Notes: generated from the letters alone by a model not told the origin. Shown: positions 31,293 through 41,251, counted from the first letter of the stretch. The stretch: 64,000 nucleotides of DNA from Candidatus Gastranaerophilales bacterium (GCA_944326675.1 CALVET010000079.1:1-64000), one strand, 5' to 3'. Numbers and translations are program-made.

Positions 31293-32165
31293 TTATTCTT
31301 CTTCCTTAAGGTTTTTTTCTTCTTTTTTGACAAATAATTTTCCGTAAAATTCGTCTTGATAGAGTTCACATTCTTCTTCACGAGCTAAAAATAATAATGC
31401 AATAAAAGCGGAGCTTCTGTCAAAACCTAACAAACAAAGCTCTCTTAGTTCAATATTTTCTTCTCTTTGAAAAATTTGAACAAGATTTTGACGCATTTTT
31501 TCAACAACTTGTTCAACATATTCTTCATGGGCAAGCTCTTTAATATCAGAGGCTTTTAAGTTTGCATAATTTCGAACGCGTCTTTCTTTTCTATCTAGTG
31601 CTGATTTAATTGCATATTTTTTTTCTAATTCTTCATAAAATTGAATATGGCGAATTAAATCTTTTAAGGTTACGGTTCTTTTTCTGTTTAATCTTACCGA
31701 TGTTCTTCTTTGTAATACTTCATCAAAAGAAACAATGTTGTTTGTTGGGATTTGCATTTGTTCGAAATCTTGGTCATCAGAATAATCATCTTCAAAATAA
31801 TCTTCAGGCTCCATTTCAAAATCGTTGATGGTGATACCTTGTAAAATATCTGATTTGATTTTTAAAAGCGTTGATGAAAATAAAATCGCCTTTCCGACAG
31901 AACGAAGATTATCTTGTTTGAGTTCTGAAATTCTTTTCATATATTTATCATACAAATCAACAATATCAATGTTCCAAGGGTCAATTTTGCCCATTTTAAC
32001 TAAATCAAGGATGATTTCAATTGCGTCTGTTTGGACATTTTTTTTAATGCCTGTATTTGAGATGAATTCAATATTGTTTCCGAAATCAACAGTGCCATCA
32101 AGCACTTTAATTTCGTCATACATGTGTTTGTTGTTATTATAAAAATCACTAACTGCTTCAGACAT
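31293..32165 (-). CDS. scpA: Segregation and condensation protein ScpA (kleisin)
   Basis: Kleisin that bridges the two SMC heads and binds ScpB, enabling chromosome compaction and segregation. The 290 residues have the N-terminal SMC-neck-binding region (about 25-95, ILDLVKMGKIDPWNIDIVDL), an acidic middle linker (about 110-150), and the C-terminal winged helix (about 200-280) with FQREENIELRELCLLGF-type sequence. The start overlaps the smc stop by one base (TAATG), so the two are translationally coupled. Confidence 0.95.
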   Translation of the reverse strand: MSEAVSDFYNNNKHMYDEIKVLDGTVDFGNNIEFISNTGIKKNVQTDAIEIILDLVKMGKIDPWNIDIVDLYDKYMKRISELKQDNLRSVGKAILFSSTLLKIKSDILQGITINDFEMEPEDYFEDDYSDDQDFEQMQIPTNNIVSFDEVLQRRTSVRLNRKRTVTLKDLIRHIQFYEELEKKYAIKSALDRKERRVRNYANLKASDIKELAHEEYVEQVVEKMRQNLVQIFQREENIELRELCLLGFDRSSAFIALLFLAREEECELYQDEFYGKLFVKKEEKNLKEEE

Positions 32166-35100
32166 TATTCATCCTTTATTTTAATTCCTGAAATTTTAGT
32201 AACCCCTTTGTCTTTTTGGGTTACACCAATCATTCTGTCGGCATTATCTAACATTGGTTTTCTTAGTGAAACAACAATAAATTGTGCTGTTTTTGATTGA
32301 TTGGTGATGATTTGGGCTAATTTTTCTACATTTGGTCCGTCAAGGTGCATGTCAACTTCATCGAATGCATAAAACGGAGCAGGCAGGTATTTTTGGATAG
32401 CAAAAACAAAAGCTAAAGCTGTTAGAGATTTTTCACCGCCTGACATGCCTGCAAGCTTTTGATTTCTTTTATCTCTAATGTTTGCAACAAAAGTTAAACC
32501 GCCTGAAAAAGGATCTTCTTCGTTTTCTAATGATAAAGAGCCGGAGCCTTGAGATATTTGTTCAAAGACTTCTTTGAAGTTATTATTAATTGCATGGTAC
32601 GCTTCAAGGAAGGTTTCTTTTTTCAATCCTTGATAGCCGTTCATTCTTGTTTTAATTTCATTTTTTTCGTTGTTTAGAGTTTCAACCTTTTCTTTATAAG
32701 AATTTTGGCGCTCTAAAACAGAATCATATTCTGTTAGCGCTCTCATATTAACCGGTTCTAATTCTTCCATTTTCTTTTGTAGCTTGGAAATTTTAGAATT
32801 GATTTCATCAAGAGAAATTTCTGTTTGCTCAAGTTCTTTTGGGTTAATTCCCATTTCGTTGAATTCTTTTATTATATTTTCTAAAATTGGTTCTAATTCT
32901 CGCCTTCTTGCTTTATAGCTTTCTTCTTGTTCTAATAATCTTTCAATGTCGTCTTGAATTTTGTTTTTAGAGGTTTTAGAGTTTAATAATTCTTCTTGTA
33001 ATTCATCTCTTTTTTGCTGCAATTCAACAAGGTTTTTACCCAGTTCAAGAATTTCTTTTTCTAATTTTTCAAGAACTTCTTTTAAAGATAGAATTTCTTT
33101 TTCAAATTGTTCTTTTTCCGTTTTTAGGTTTTCATTGTCGCTTGTCAGTTTTTTGATATCATTTTCACGGGTTGAAATTTGGCTTTGTTGGAATTTGATT
33201 TGATTTTTGTCTTTTTCGATATCATTTTCTTTTGTCATTATTGCTTTTTCAAGATTTTTAATATCCTCTTCAACACCTGTTGTTTTTTCTTTTAATTTTT
33301 TTAATTCGCCTTCATCAATTAGTTTTTCAACAGCTTCAAGTTCTTTTTGAAGAGTTTGAGATTGTTCGTTTAATTTGATGTGTTTATTTTCAATTAAATC
33401 AAGCTCTCGAGATAATTTTGCATTTTTTTCTTTTAATTCTTTTAAAAGCTTTTCGCCGTCTGAAATAATATTTGCGCTTGATTCGTTGTTTGAAACAAGG
33501 TTTTTAAGCTCAATTTTAGCTCCGTTTAAGGTGTTTAGAGCACTTGAATGTTTTTGTCTTATATCATCTAATCTTCGCTCTAAATCTTTTTCTTTTTGAG
33601 CCAAATCTCTTGCTTGCAGTTCAAGGTCTTTAAGAGCTTTTTTATATTTTTCAAGTTCTCTTTCTTGGCTTTTATCAAAGAAAGAAGCATTTTTCTTTTT
33701 GGCACCGCCTGTTATAAGACCGCTTTTTTCTGTTATGTCGCCTTCAAGGGTTACTACTCTATATTTTCCGGCTAATTTTTTAGCGCAGTTTTCGTCTTCT
33801 ACAACAATTGTTTCGCCAAGTGCAAAATAAAATGCATCAAGATATTTATCATCAAAATCGATTAAATTGATTGCAAAATCGATTACACCTTTTTCTTTGG
33901 GTAAAGAAAGACGAGCGGGCGTTTTTTTGATTATGCTTAAAGGAATAAAAGAGGCTCTATCTCTGCCCAATGAGCGCAATACTTGAATTGCTTTATAGGC
34001 AACATCTTGGTTATCTACAACGATTGAATAAGCACGAGCTCCCATAGCAACGTTAATTGCATCAATATATTCACCTTCAACATCGGCCAATTGTGCCAGT
34101 GGTTGATGAACACCTTCAATATGAGCATTTAGAACAGATTGAATACCTGAACCTTGTCCTGCTGTTTTATAGGCATTTTTGTTTGCGTCTAAAATTGCTA
34201 TTCTTTTTTGTGCTTGTTGAATTTTATAGAATGTATCTTCTTTTTGGGTTTTTGTTTTATCCAGTTCTTCAAATGTTTTTGTTTGAATGATTTTATAATC
34301 TTGAGTTTCTGTTGTCAGTGTTTCAATTTGAAGAGTTAATTTGTCTTTTTCGTCTTCAAAAATCTTAGATGAATTTAAAAGTTTTTCAATTTGAGCTTTT
34401 GTTTGGTTGATTTTTTCCGTGTTATTTTTATATTCGCTTTCAAGAGGCAGCTGTTCTTTGATTAAATCTGTTTCTTTGTCTTTTAGTTCATCAAGTTCTT
34501 TCTTAAGTCTGTTTCTGTTTTGAATGTGTTCATCAGCAGATTTATTTAAACCTGTCATTTCCGTGATAATTTTATTAAGTTCTTCTTTTTTTGCTTTTAG
34601 AGAAGAATTCAATTCATTTAATTCAAGATTTTTTTGTTCAATAGCTTTTGTATATTCTTGTATTTTTTCTTTTTGAACTTCTATACCGTTTTTATAGCCT
34701 TCAATTGCTTTTAAATTATCAAGAGTGGTTTTTTCACATTGAGCTATGGCAGATTTTTTTCTTTCAACTTCACTTTTTTTTTCTTCTAAAAGTTTTTTTT
34801 CTTTTATCTGTTTTTCTTCTCCTTGAGCCTTAACTTTAGAATTAATTTCATCATACTTTATTTTTAAATCTTCAATTTTTGTAGCTGCTTCTTTTAGTTT
34901 TTCATTTAGTTCTTTTTTTGTTTTTTTTGCCATTAAAATATTTTGGTGTACAAGCTCTAATGAGCGAACTGTGTCAAAATATTTTGCGCTATGGATTTTT
35001 GTTTCAAGCTCCGTTTTTTCATCTTTAAACTTTTTATATTTAAGTGCAACTTCTCTTTCTTGTTTTAGTTGTTCAATTCTGTTATCGATTTCGTTAATTA

Positions 35101-35662
35101 AAATTGTATCGTTTGCAATTTTATCTTCAACATTTTGTATTTGTTCACTTGCAAGGGCAATTTTTCTGTCAAAATCGGCAGTGCCTGCAATTTCATCTAT
35201 GATTTTTCTTCGCTCAATTGCAGAACACCTTGTAATTTCTGTTACATCCCCTTGCATCATAACATTATAACTGTTTGGAGAAATGTTATATTTTTCTAAT
35301 TCCATGTGTATTTGGGTTAAACTGCAGGGCTTATCATTGTAATAGTAATTGGATTGAACGCCGTTTTTGCCCTTTTTAACATATCTTCTGATTGAAAATT
35401 CTTCTCCGTTATCGTTTGCAAAAACAACTTTAACGCTGGCTTCGTTGCGTTTGTTATGGTTAGAGATTAAATCGGCAACACCTTGCTCAGAGCGCAGTGA
35501 ACGGGCTGTTCTTAAGCTTAGAGCAAAAAGAATACTATCGATGATATTGCTTTTTCCGGAGCCATTGGGACCTGAAACGGCAGTAAAACCTTGCATTAAA
35601 GGAATATTAACCTTAGATGCAAAAGATTTAAAGTTATCAATTTCAAGTTCTTTTATATACAT
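32165..35662 (-). CDS. smc: Chromosome segregation ATPase SMC
   Basis: Bacterial condensin ATPase that extrudes DNA loops and separates chromosomes. The 1165 residues give the complete layout: Walker A GPNGSGKS (31-38), first coiled coil (about 165-495), hinge (about 505-625, GQGSGIQSVLNAHIEG then MGARAYSIVV), second coiled coil (about 660-1000) and C-terminal head with the signature LAGMSGGEKSLTALAF and Walker B APFYAFDEVDMHLD. First gene of smc-scpA-scpB plus the ribonucleotide-reductase-like gene. A weak AT-rich promoter region of 70 bases separates it from lepB. Confidence 0.98.
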   Translation of the reverse strand: MYIKELEIDNFKSFASKVNIPLMQGFTAVSGPNGSGKSNIIDSILFALSLRTARSLRSEQGVADLISNHNKRNEASVKVVFANDNGEEFSIRRYVKKGKNGVQSNYYYNDKPCSLTQIHMELEKYNISPNSYNVMMQGDVTEITRCSAIERRKIIDEIAGTADFDRKIALASEQIQNVEDKIANDTILINEIDNRIEQLKQEREVALKYKKFKDEKTELETKIHSAKYFDTVRSLELVHQNILMAKKTKKELNEKLKEAATKIEDLKIKYDEINSKVKAQGEEKQIKEKKLLEEKKSEVERKKSAIAQCEKTTLDNLKAIEGYKNGIEVQKEKIQEYTKAIEQKNLELNELNSSLKAKKEELNKIITEMTGLNKSADEHIQNRNRLKKELDELKDKETDLIKEQLPLESEYKNNTEKINQTKAQIEKLLNSSKIFEDEKDKLTLQIETLTTETQDYKIIQTKTFEELDKTKTQKEDTFYKIQQAQKRIAILDANKNAYKTAGQGSGIQSVLNAHIEGVHQPLAQLADVEGEYIDAINVAMGARAYSIVVDNQDVAYKAIQVLRSLGRDRASFIPLSIIKKTPARLSLPKEKGVIDFAINLIDFDDKYLDAFYFALGETIVVEDENCAKKLAGKYRVVTLEGDITEKSGLITGGAKKKNASFFDKSQERELEKYKKALKDLELQARDLAQKEKDLERRLDDIRQKHSSALNTLNGAKIELKNLVSNNESSANIISDGEKLLKELKEKNAKLSRELDLIENKHIKLNEQSQTLQKELEAVEKLIDEGELKKLKEKTTGVEEDIKNLEKAIMTKENDIEKDKNQIKFQQSQISTRENDIKKLTSDNENLKTEKEQFEKEILSLKEVLEKLEKEILELGKNLVELQQKRDELQEELLNSKTSKNKIQDDIERLLEQEESYKARRRELEPILENIIKEFNEMGINPKELEQTEISLDEINSKISKLQKKMEELEPVNMRALTEYDSVLERQNSYKEKVETLNNEKNEIKTRMNGYQGLKKETFLEAYHAINNNFKEVFEQISQGSGSLSLENEEDPFSGGLTFVANIRDKRNQKLAGMSGGEKSLTALAFVFAIQKYLPAPFYAFDEVDMHLDGPNVEKLAQIITNQSKTAQFIVVSLRKPMLDNADRMIGVTQKDKGVTKISGIKIKDE

Positions 35663-35732
35663 TGTCTTTTAAATACTTAGCTAAACCCCATAGTCTGCGT
35701 ATAATAATTACACTATAAAAGTCGTCATGCTG

Positions 35733-37103
35733 TCAAATTTTATATAAAAATTCATATCTGTTGAGTATATAGTTTTGTTTTTTAAATCCTTCTTTTGTTT
35801 TTTGTTTACTCAAAGTAATGTATTTATCTTTTAAAATATTTATTCGATGTATAGGGAAGAACATAAAATTTGCCCTGCCTATAATTCTGTCTTTCGATAA
35901 AAAGCCCCAAAAACGGCTGTCTTGAGAGTTTGAACGGTTGTCTCCCATCATAAAATAATTATCTTTTGGAATTGTAAACGGTCCGCAAAACATTCTATCC
36001 GAACACGGGGTCCAAACTTCTTTTGAACTGATATAAGGTTCATTTAGTGCAACATCATTAATATAAACCCTGTATTCGTTTTTGTCTTCATTATATTTAA
36101 TTTCAAATTTGTCGTTTGGCATGCCTACAACTCTTTTAATAAATGCGATATCTTTACACATTATGCCTGATAACCTTGTGAAAACTGCCCAAGGGGAGTT
36201 TGATAGCTTTTCTTCGGGAGGATAGAAAACTAAAATATCCCCTCTTTTGATATCTCTGTGCGGATATTCAAGTTTTTCAACGAATACTCTGTCATGTTCC
36301 ATTATGGTTGGGCGCATTGAGCCGGATGGAATCCATCTTAATTCGCCGATGAAATATCTTATTGCAATTACGCAAATTAAAACAAAAATTATTGTGTTAA
36401 TAATTTCTTTTGTTGCGCTTGTTTGTTTATCTTCTTGAATGCTTTCATCAAAGAAAACTTTCCTCAAAAAATAACCTATTCCTTTTTCCTTTGTTTTTTT
36501 ATATAGGGTTATTGCGTTCTCTTTTTGATTTTTGAAGAAATTAGAAAAGTTTTCTTTTGCTTCTTTGTTTAGTTTTTTATTGTCGCAAATTAAATATAAA
36601 ACAATTACCCACACAAAAAGTGATATAAAAAGAACACCCATAAATTTTAAAAATGCACTGTAAGGGCTTGAATAAACTTCGTTTAGAGCTTTTATGTCAA
36701 TTAGTTTTATTGTTTTATATTTATTTAAAATATAATCATTAATTTTACTGATAAGTTCATCTTTGTTTTTGTTGATAAGATAAGGCAGAGCAACATAAAG
36801 AGAATTTTCAATTTTTTCTTCGTCAGAATCATAAATCAAATATTCTTCTTTATTTTCAGTGTTGATTGTTGCATATTTAATTTTGTAATTAAGGAGTATA
36901 TTTTCTAAATCTTGTTTATTGATATTTTCATTTTTATATGAATATTCTAAAATTGTGCCTCTTTTTAAAATATAGTTTAAGGTTTGAAAGTTTTGATTAT
37001 ATATCGCGCAAACAACTGCAAATATAATGATAAAAATTAAAAGTTTTGCATTTTTTTTGAAATATGATTTTATCTTTTCTTTTATTTTATTAATTAATTC
37101 CAA
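35733..37103 (-). CDS. lepB: Signal peptidase I with an unusual 230-residue N-terminal membrane domain
   Basis: Membrane serine protease that cleaves signal peptides after export. The C-terminal half (about 235-440) is the S26 catalytic unit: RWIPSGSMRPTIME with nucleophile Ser262, DRVFVEKL, FIKRVVGMPND with Lys323, and MGDNRSNSQDSRFWG. Ordinary enzymes of this class have 180-330 residues; this one has 456. The extra N-terminal part contains a span at about 19-38, an exposed region (about 45-150), a second span (about 152-172) and a linker before the peptidase's own anchor (about 234-252). Start is TTG, backed by AAGGAG 7 bases upstream inside the end of the preceding gene. Second-last gene of the envelope block. 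Confidence 0.92.
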   Translation of the reverse strand: MELINKIKEKIKSYFKKNAKLLIFIIIFAVVCAIYNQNFQTLNYILKRGTILEYSYKNENINKQDLENILLNYKIKYATINTENKEEYLIYDSDEEKIENSLYVALPYLINKNKDELISKINDYILNKYKTIKLIDIKALNEVYSSPYSAFLKFMGVLFISLFVWVIVLYLICDNKKLNKEAKENFSNFFKNQKENAITLYKKTKEKGIGYFLRKVFFDESIQEDKQTSATKEIINTIIFVLICVIAIRYFIGELRWIPSGSMRPTIMEHDRVFVEKLEYPHRDIKRGDILVFYPPEEKLSNSPWAVFTRLSGIMCKDIAFIKRVVGMPNDKFEIKYNEDKNEYRVYINDVALNEPYISSKEVWTPCSDRMFCGPFTIPKDNYFMMGDNRSNSQDSRFWGFLSKDRIIGRANFMFFPIHRINILKDKYITLSKQKTKEGFKKQNYILNRYEFLYKI

Positions 37104-37105
37104 AA

Positions 37106-38002
37106 TTAGCTCCTTAGTGTGTAGTTGATTATATCAACGAGTGTTTTTTTGTAAATATTATCTTCAAGACAATCTAAGCCTGTTAAAGCTTTTTGTTTGT
37201 ATTTTTCAATGTATTCTTCTGATTTTAGTATGTATTTATTAAAGTCGGAAGAAAGATATTTTTCAAAATCCATAGGGTTGATTTTATTTTCAATGACAAA
37301 TAAAATCAACGGAAGCGTGTAGTTTTTTTGTTTCGCATCATAGAAATTTTTGGATTTTACATCTGCAACATCGTTTTTAATTTGAAAGGCAATTGAATAG
37401 TTTTTAATTGAATTAAGCAAATTTTCTTTTATTGTTTCATTTTGTTCTTTTATGCTAAAAAGCGCCTCCAGACCAACAACAAAAAGATTTCCGGTTTTAT
37501 TAAAAGATTTTTCTATATATAAATCAATATTATCTAAATTGATTGTAGTGTTTTGATTTATTTCACCCAAGATTGTTTTTTTAATTCTTCCAGAGTATAT
37601 TTTTGTGATTTTTGAATTTGTTTTGCTTAAAATTTCAAGCGCAATAGCTAAAAGCAAATCGCCTTCTAAAACCGCAACTTTGGAGTTGAATTTTTCGCTA
37701 AAAGTTTCAAGTTCTCTTCTTTTTTTTGATTCATCAATAATATCATCATGGATTAATGAAGCATTATGTATTAACTCCGATAAAAGTGCAATATTTATAA
37801 CATTTTCATCCTGTATGTTTAATATTTCGGCAAATAAAAAGACAAAAACAGCTCGAAGTCTTTTGGCGTTTAAAAATATAAAATTGTATAAATGATTTGA
37901 AAAAGGTGTTGGATTTTCTTTTATAATATCATTTAGCTTTTTTTCAAATATGTTGAGTTTTTCTTCAATTGGCAGAGCAATTGTTTTTATTTTTTCATCC
38001 AT
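37106..38002 (-). CDS. ispB: Polyprenyl diphosphate synthase (trans-isoprenyl type)
   Basis: Extends isopentenyl units into a prenyl diphosphate for carriers or quinones. The 298 residues contain the first Asp-rich motif LIHDDIIDESKKRR (DDxxD), the upstream Lys-Arg of AKRLRAVFV, and the second motif FQIKNDVADV, where the usual DDxxD reads NDxxD. The loss of one aspartate may lower activity or fit a heterodimer or a short-chain variant. GDLLLA and GEINQ segments support the family. Start is backed by tight spacing in the envelope operon; lepB follows after 2 bases and an aminopeptidase gene precedes it by one base. Confidence 0.87.
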   Translation of the reverse strand: MDEKIKTIALPIEEKLNIFEKKLNDIIKENPTPFSNHLYNFIFLNAKRLRAVFVFLFAEILNIQDENVINIALLSELIHNASLIHDDIIDESKKRRELETFSEKFNSKVAVLEGDLLLAIALEILSKTNSKITKIYSGRIKKTILGEINQNTTINLDNIDLYIEKSFNKTGNLFVVGLEALFSIKEQNETIKENLLNSIKNYSIAFQIKNDVADVKSKNFYDAKQKNYTLPLILFVIENKINPMDFEKYLSSDFNKYILKSEEYIEKYKQKALTGLDCLEDNIYKKTLVDIINYTLRS

Positions 38003-38003
38003 T

Positions 38004-39110
38004 TTATATTATGAATTTACCGTCTTTGTATATTAGTTTGTCGTCTGCATATATTTCGCCATTGTTTTTCATATTTTTAATCATATCCCAATGCAAGCCT
38101 GACTGATTTTTGCCGCCTGCTTCAGGATAGCTTGAACCGAGCGCCATGTGGATTGAGCCGCCTATTTTTTCGTCAAACAGGATGTTGCCTGTAACATTTT
38201 GAATTCTTTCGTTTGTTCCGATTGCAATTTCACCTACAAAGCGAGAACCTTCGTCCATATTTAGCATGCTTTGAAGAAAATCATCTCCGATTTGTGCATG
38301 GGCTTCAACTACTTTTCCGTCTTTAAGTGTTAAATATACTTCTTTAGCTGTTGAGCCATGGTAGTTTTGAGGAAAATCAAAATAGATTGTTCCGTTTGCA
38401 CTGTTTTCAACAGGGGATGTAAAAATTTCCCCGTCAGGAAAATTCATATTCCCTGAGCAAGGAACCCAAGTTCTATTTTCTGTTGAAAATGTTATATCTG
38501 TTTTGTCGCCTTTAATTCTTAGTTTTGAAGTTTTGTTTAAAATATCTGCTATTCTTTTTTGTTCTTTTTCTATTTCAATCCATTTTTGAGTAGGATTATC
38601 CAAATCAAGATAGCATGAGCTTATTAAAAATTCAGAATACTCTTCAAGGCTCATAGAGGCTTCTTGTGCTAAAGCGTTTGTAGGATAATCAGCTATGACC
38701 CAGCGCATATCACCACGAGCTGAGCGTTCCAGTCTTTTAGCCAATATTGGTCTTGAAGCTTTAGAGCGTTTAGCAAGCTTGTCTGAGTCTGCGTTTGACA
38801 TGTTTTTAACGTTTGAAGGCGCTCCTATGAATATCATAACATCGGCTTTTTCAACCTCTATTTTAGACATTTCATCAATATATTCCAATTGTTCATAAGA
38901 TGCATATTTAATAAATGTTTCAGCCAATTCATCCATTGAAGTTCTTACAATTGGGTTTGCTCCGTTTATTAAGCATAACTTATAAATTTCTTTAACTAAA
39001 GGCTGCGCTTCATATCCTCTGGCATAAATTATGACCAAGTCGCCTTTAGCAACCTTAGTTGAATAATTTACAAGTACATCTGCATATTTATTGATGATTG
39101 GATTATACAT
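38004..39110 (-). CDS. M29-family aminopeptidase
   Basis: Metal-dependent leucyl-type aminopeptidase of the thermophilic family (AmpS/PepS-like). The 368 residues carry the metal-ligand pattern: FPDGEIFTSPVENSANG (Glu), RFVGEIAIGTN (Glu) and GGSIHMALGSSYPEAGGKN plus SGLHWDMI (His, Asp). This matches the dinuclear metal site of M29 enzymes in order and spacing. It is probably cytosolic. Its presence within a lipid A operon is not explained by known biology; position between lpxA (1-base overlap) and ispB means co-expression. Confidence 0.9.
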   Translation of the reverse strand: MYNPIINKYADVLVNYSTKVAKGDLVIIYARGYEAQPLVKEIYKLCLINGANPIVRTSMDELAETFIKYASYEQLEYIDEMSKIEVEKADVMIFIGAPSNVKNMSNADSDKLAKRSKASRPILAKRLERSARGDMRWVIADYPTNALAQEASMSLEEYSEFLISSCYLDLDNPTQKWIEIEKEQKRIADILNKTSKLRIKGDKTDITFSTENRTWVPCSGNMNFPDGEIFTSPVENSANGTIYFDFPQNYHGSTAKEVYLTLKDGKVVEAHAQIGDDFLQSMLNMDEGSRFVGEIAIGTNERIQNVTGNILFDEKIGGSIHMALGSSYPEAGGKNQSGLHWDMIKNMKNNGEIYADDKLIYKDGKFII

Positions 39111-39937
39111 TAATTTTCTCCGTTGTCTTCTTCCATAACGCCATGGTAAGCAGCTTTATATCTTAATGTGCAGCCTCTTTTTGACGTTCTTACAAAATCA
39201 ACTAAATTATCAACATATTTATTGCCTTTAAATTCTTTTTCAATTAATTCAAGGGCTTGAGTTGTGTTATATTGTTCATTTCTTAAAATTCTTATTGCTT
39301 TGTGGATTGCATCTCTTGATTCTTTATCTACGCCTTTTCTTCTTAAACCGATAGCATTTAAACCTATGGGCAGACAAGGAATGCCTTCTGCTTTGCAATA
39401 TGGTATAATATCCAATCTTGCAGCTGAAGCACCTGATATGATTGCCATATCGCCAATTCTAAGGTTTTGATGAAATACGCTCATTCCGCCTAAAAAAGCA
39501 CCAAAGCCAACATGGCAATGACCGCCTATTGTTGCAGCATTTGCCATAATAACGTTATCTTTTAAAACGCAGTTATGAGCAACATGGGAATAAGCCATTA
39601 ACATGCAATTATTGCCGACAATTGTGTTAGTGTTTTCGCCTGAGGCTCTATTTATTGTAGCAAATTCTCTAATCCAGCAATTTTCACCAATGACAACTCC
39701 TGTTTTTTCACCTTTATAGCCTAAATCTTGAGGTTCTCCGCCAATTGAAGCAAAAGGAGAAATTCTTGTATTTTTGCCTATGTGTGCAAATTGTATGTTT
39801 GCACTTTCTCCGATTTTACAACCTTCTTTAATAACTGTATCTTCTCCTATAATCGCATAAGCTCCTATTTCAACATCCGGTGCTATTTTAGCACTTTCGT
39901 GGATTATGGCTGTCGGATGAATTTTGTTTGTTGTCAT
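39110..39937 (-). CDS. lpxA: UDP-N-acetylglucosamine acyltransferase LpxA
   Basis: First enzyme of lipid A synthesis: adds 3-hydroxyacyl to UDP-GlcNAc. The 275 residues form a left-handed beta helix of hexapeptide repeats (about 1-185, e.g. IGAYAIIGE, IGENCWIRE) and a C-terminal helical bundle. LpxA landmarks: IGGEPQDLGYKGE, the catalytic His in YSHVAHNCV, GHCHVGFGAFLGG and GLNAIGLRRKG. The end overlaps the aminopeptidase start by one base. Presence of lpxA shows a lipid A outer membrane. Confidence 0.96.
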   Translation of the reverse strand: MTTNKIHPTAIIHESAKIAPDVEIGAYAIIGEDTVIKEGCKIGESANIQFAHIGKNTRISPFASIGGEPQDLGYKGEKTGVVIGENCWIREFATINRASGENTNTIVGNNCMLMAYSHVAHNCVLKDNVIMANAATIGGHCHVGFGAFLGGMSVFHQNLRIGDMAIISGASAARLDIIPYCKAEGIPCLPIGLNAIGLRRKGVDKESRDAIHKAIRILRNEQYNTTQALELIEKEFKGNKYVDNLVDFVRTSKRGCTLRYKAAYHGVMEEDNGEN

Positions 39938-39956
39938 TTTTCTTTTCCCTTATTCC

Positions 39957-40403
39957 TTATTTTAATGCTACTGTAAGTACGGCTTCCGTGCAAAGTTTTC
40001 CGTCAACGTATGAACGGCCTAAGCATTTTGCAATCGGTCCTTTAACCTTTAAGCATTCTGTCTCCATTTCAAGTTTGTCTCCGGGACGAACTATGTTTTT
40101 GAATTTTGCATTTTCAACACCTGCAAAAAGTGTTAATTTGCCTTTGTATTTATCCATAGTCATTAAAATCGGAGCTGAAGTTTGAGCCAGTGCTTCAATT
40201 TGTAATACCCCCGGCATAATTGGGTTGTTTGGAAAGTGTCCTTGGAAAAAAGGCTCATTAAAAGTTACATTTTTATACCCTTTTGAGTATTCTCCGGGGA
40301 CACATTCTGTTATTCTGTCCACCAATAAAAAAGGATATCTGTGCGGTAGCATTTCAAGTATTTCACTGTAATCTAGCGAAATTGGCGTTACTGTTGAATC
40401 CAT
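39957..40403 (-). CDS. fabZ: 3-hydroxyacyl-ACP dehydratase FabZ
   Basis: Hot-dog-fold dehydratase of fatty acid elongation; shares its substrate pool with LpxA. 148 residues from the ATG at 40403, where AGGAGATAAA is the RBS; a longer frame to 40463 overlaps lpxC and is not used. Motifs: MLPHRYPFLLVDRI with the catalytic His, the central helix region FQGHFPNNPIMPGVLQIEALAQ with the catalytic Glu, quoted in part, and AKCLGRSYVDGKL. Between lpxC and lpxA, the classical arrangement. Confidence 0.96.
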   Translation of the reverse strand: MDSTVTPISLDYSEILEMLPHRYPFLLVDRITECVPGEYSKGYKNVTFNEPFFQGHFPNNPIMPGVLQIEALAQTSAPILMTMDKYKGKLTLFAGVENAKFKNIVRPGDKLEMETECLKVKGPIAKCLGRSYVDGKLCTEAVLTVALK

Positions 40404-40414
40404 TTTATCTCCTC

Positions 40415-41251
40415 TTATTTCTGTTTTGTTAATTTTTCTTTTAAGATTTTGGCAGTTTGGCAATGATAACCATGACCTGCTTCTTTAGCTATTATATTTG
40501 CTTTTAATTTTAGAGGGTTGAAACCTGTTAAGTAAAAATCGCCGATTATATCAAGGATTTTGTGTTTAGCAGGTTCATAAGGGCTTCTTAAGGGTACTGT
40601 ATAAGTGCCGTCATCAATTAAGCCGACTGTGTTTTCTATTGTTACCCCTTTTGAATATCCTGCGGCTTGAAATTTTTCAAGGTCTTTTAAATAGCCAAAA
40701 GTTCTTGCTTCAATAATTTCGTTTAGATTTTTGTCTGTGTCAAGACCAACCCATCTGTTGTTAAGGTCGGGGTGGTTAAAGTTTACCAAGTATGTAATGC
40801 TTGTTTTAGCTTCGTTTGACGGAGTTACTAAAATTGTTGAGTTTTTATTTTGAAAAACAATTGTATCTTTCAAGGGTTCAACCGGTTCGTTTTCACCCGT
40901 ATAACCGATTTTATTAAATTCTTCAACCCATTTTTTGGAGCTGCCGTCAAAAATCGGCATTTCAAAACCTTGGGAATTGAAATAAACATCCAATGCGTCA
41001 ATTTCGCAAATTGCACATGCTGCCATAAAATGTTCTATAAGGGCAATTTTATTTTGCGCTTTGTTTTCAACATCTGCCAAAATTGTGCAATGCTCAGTGG
41101 AAACAACATTTTCAACTTTAGCTTCAATTGTTGAATTATTTATATGGAAGCGAATTCCTTTTTCTTCTGAAGGCTTAATTGTAAGCTCAACAGGGGCTGC
41201 AAACATTAACCCCGCACCGTTTAATGTTAAATTAGATTTTAGCGTCTTCAT
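40415..41251 (-). CDS. lpxC: UDP-3-O-acyl-N-acetylglucosamine deacetylase LpxC
   Basis: Zinc-dependent, committed step of lipid A synthesis. The 278 residues contain [10 protein letters not shown] (catalytic Glu and zinc His), the IFDGSSKKW segment, [11 protein letters not shown] (zinc His and Asp) and [12 protein letters not shown] (general His). The three zinc ligands of the E. coli enzyme all have equivalents. The length is near the short form of the family (E. coli 305). Starts 20 bases before the lpxD stop. Confidence 0.95.
   Translation of the reverse strand: MKTLKSNLTLNGAGLMFAAPVELTIKPSEEKGIRFHINNSTIEAKVENVVSTEHCTILADVENKAQNKIALIEHFMAACAICEIDALDVYFNSQGFEMPIFDGSSKKWVEEFNKIGYTGENEPVEPLKDTIVFQNKNSTILVTPSNEAKTSITYLVNFNHPDLNNRWVGLDTDKNLNEIIEARTFGYLKDLEKFQAAGYSKGVTIENTVGLIDDGTYTVPLRSPYEPAKHKILDIIGDFYLTGFNPLKLKANIIAKEAGHGYHCQTAKILKEKLTKQK

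Noticed and set aside
32961-35672. Several open frames opposite smc
   Set aside because: They are shadows of the coiled-coil codons (Glu/Lys-rich strands read as Phe/Leu/Ser-rich), with no start signals.
40404-40463. Longer FabZ start inside lpxC
   Set aside because: The ATG at 40403 has a good RBS (AGGAGAT) and the expected start; the extension overlaps the lpxC end and has no RBS.
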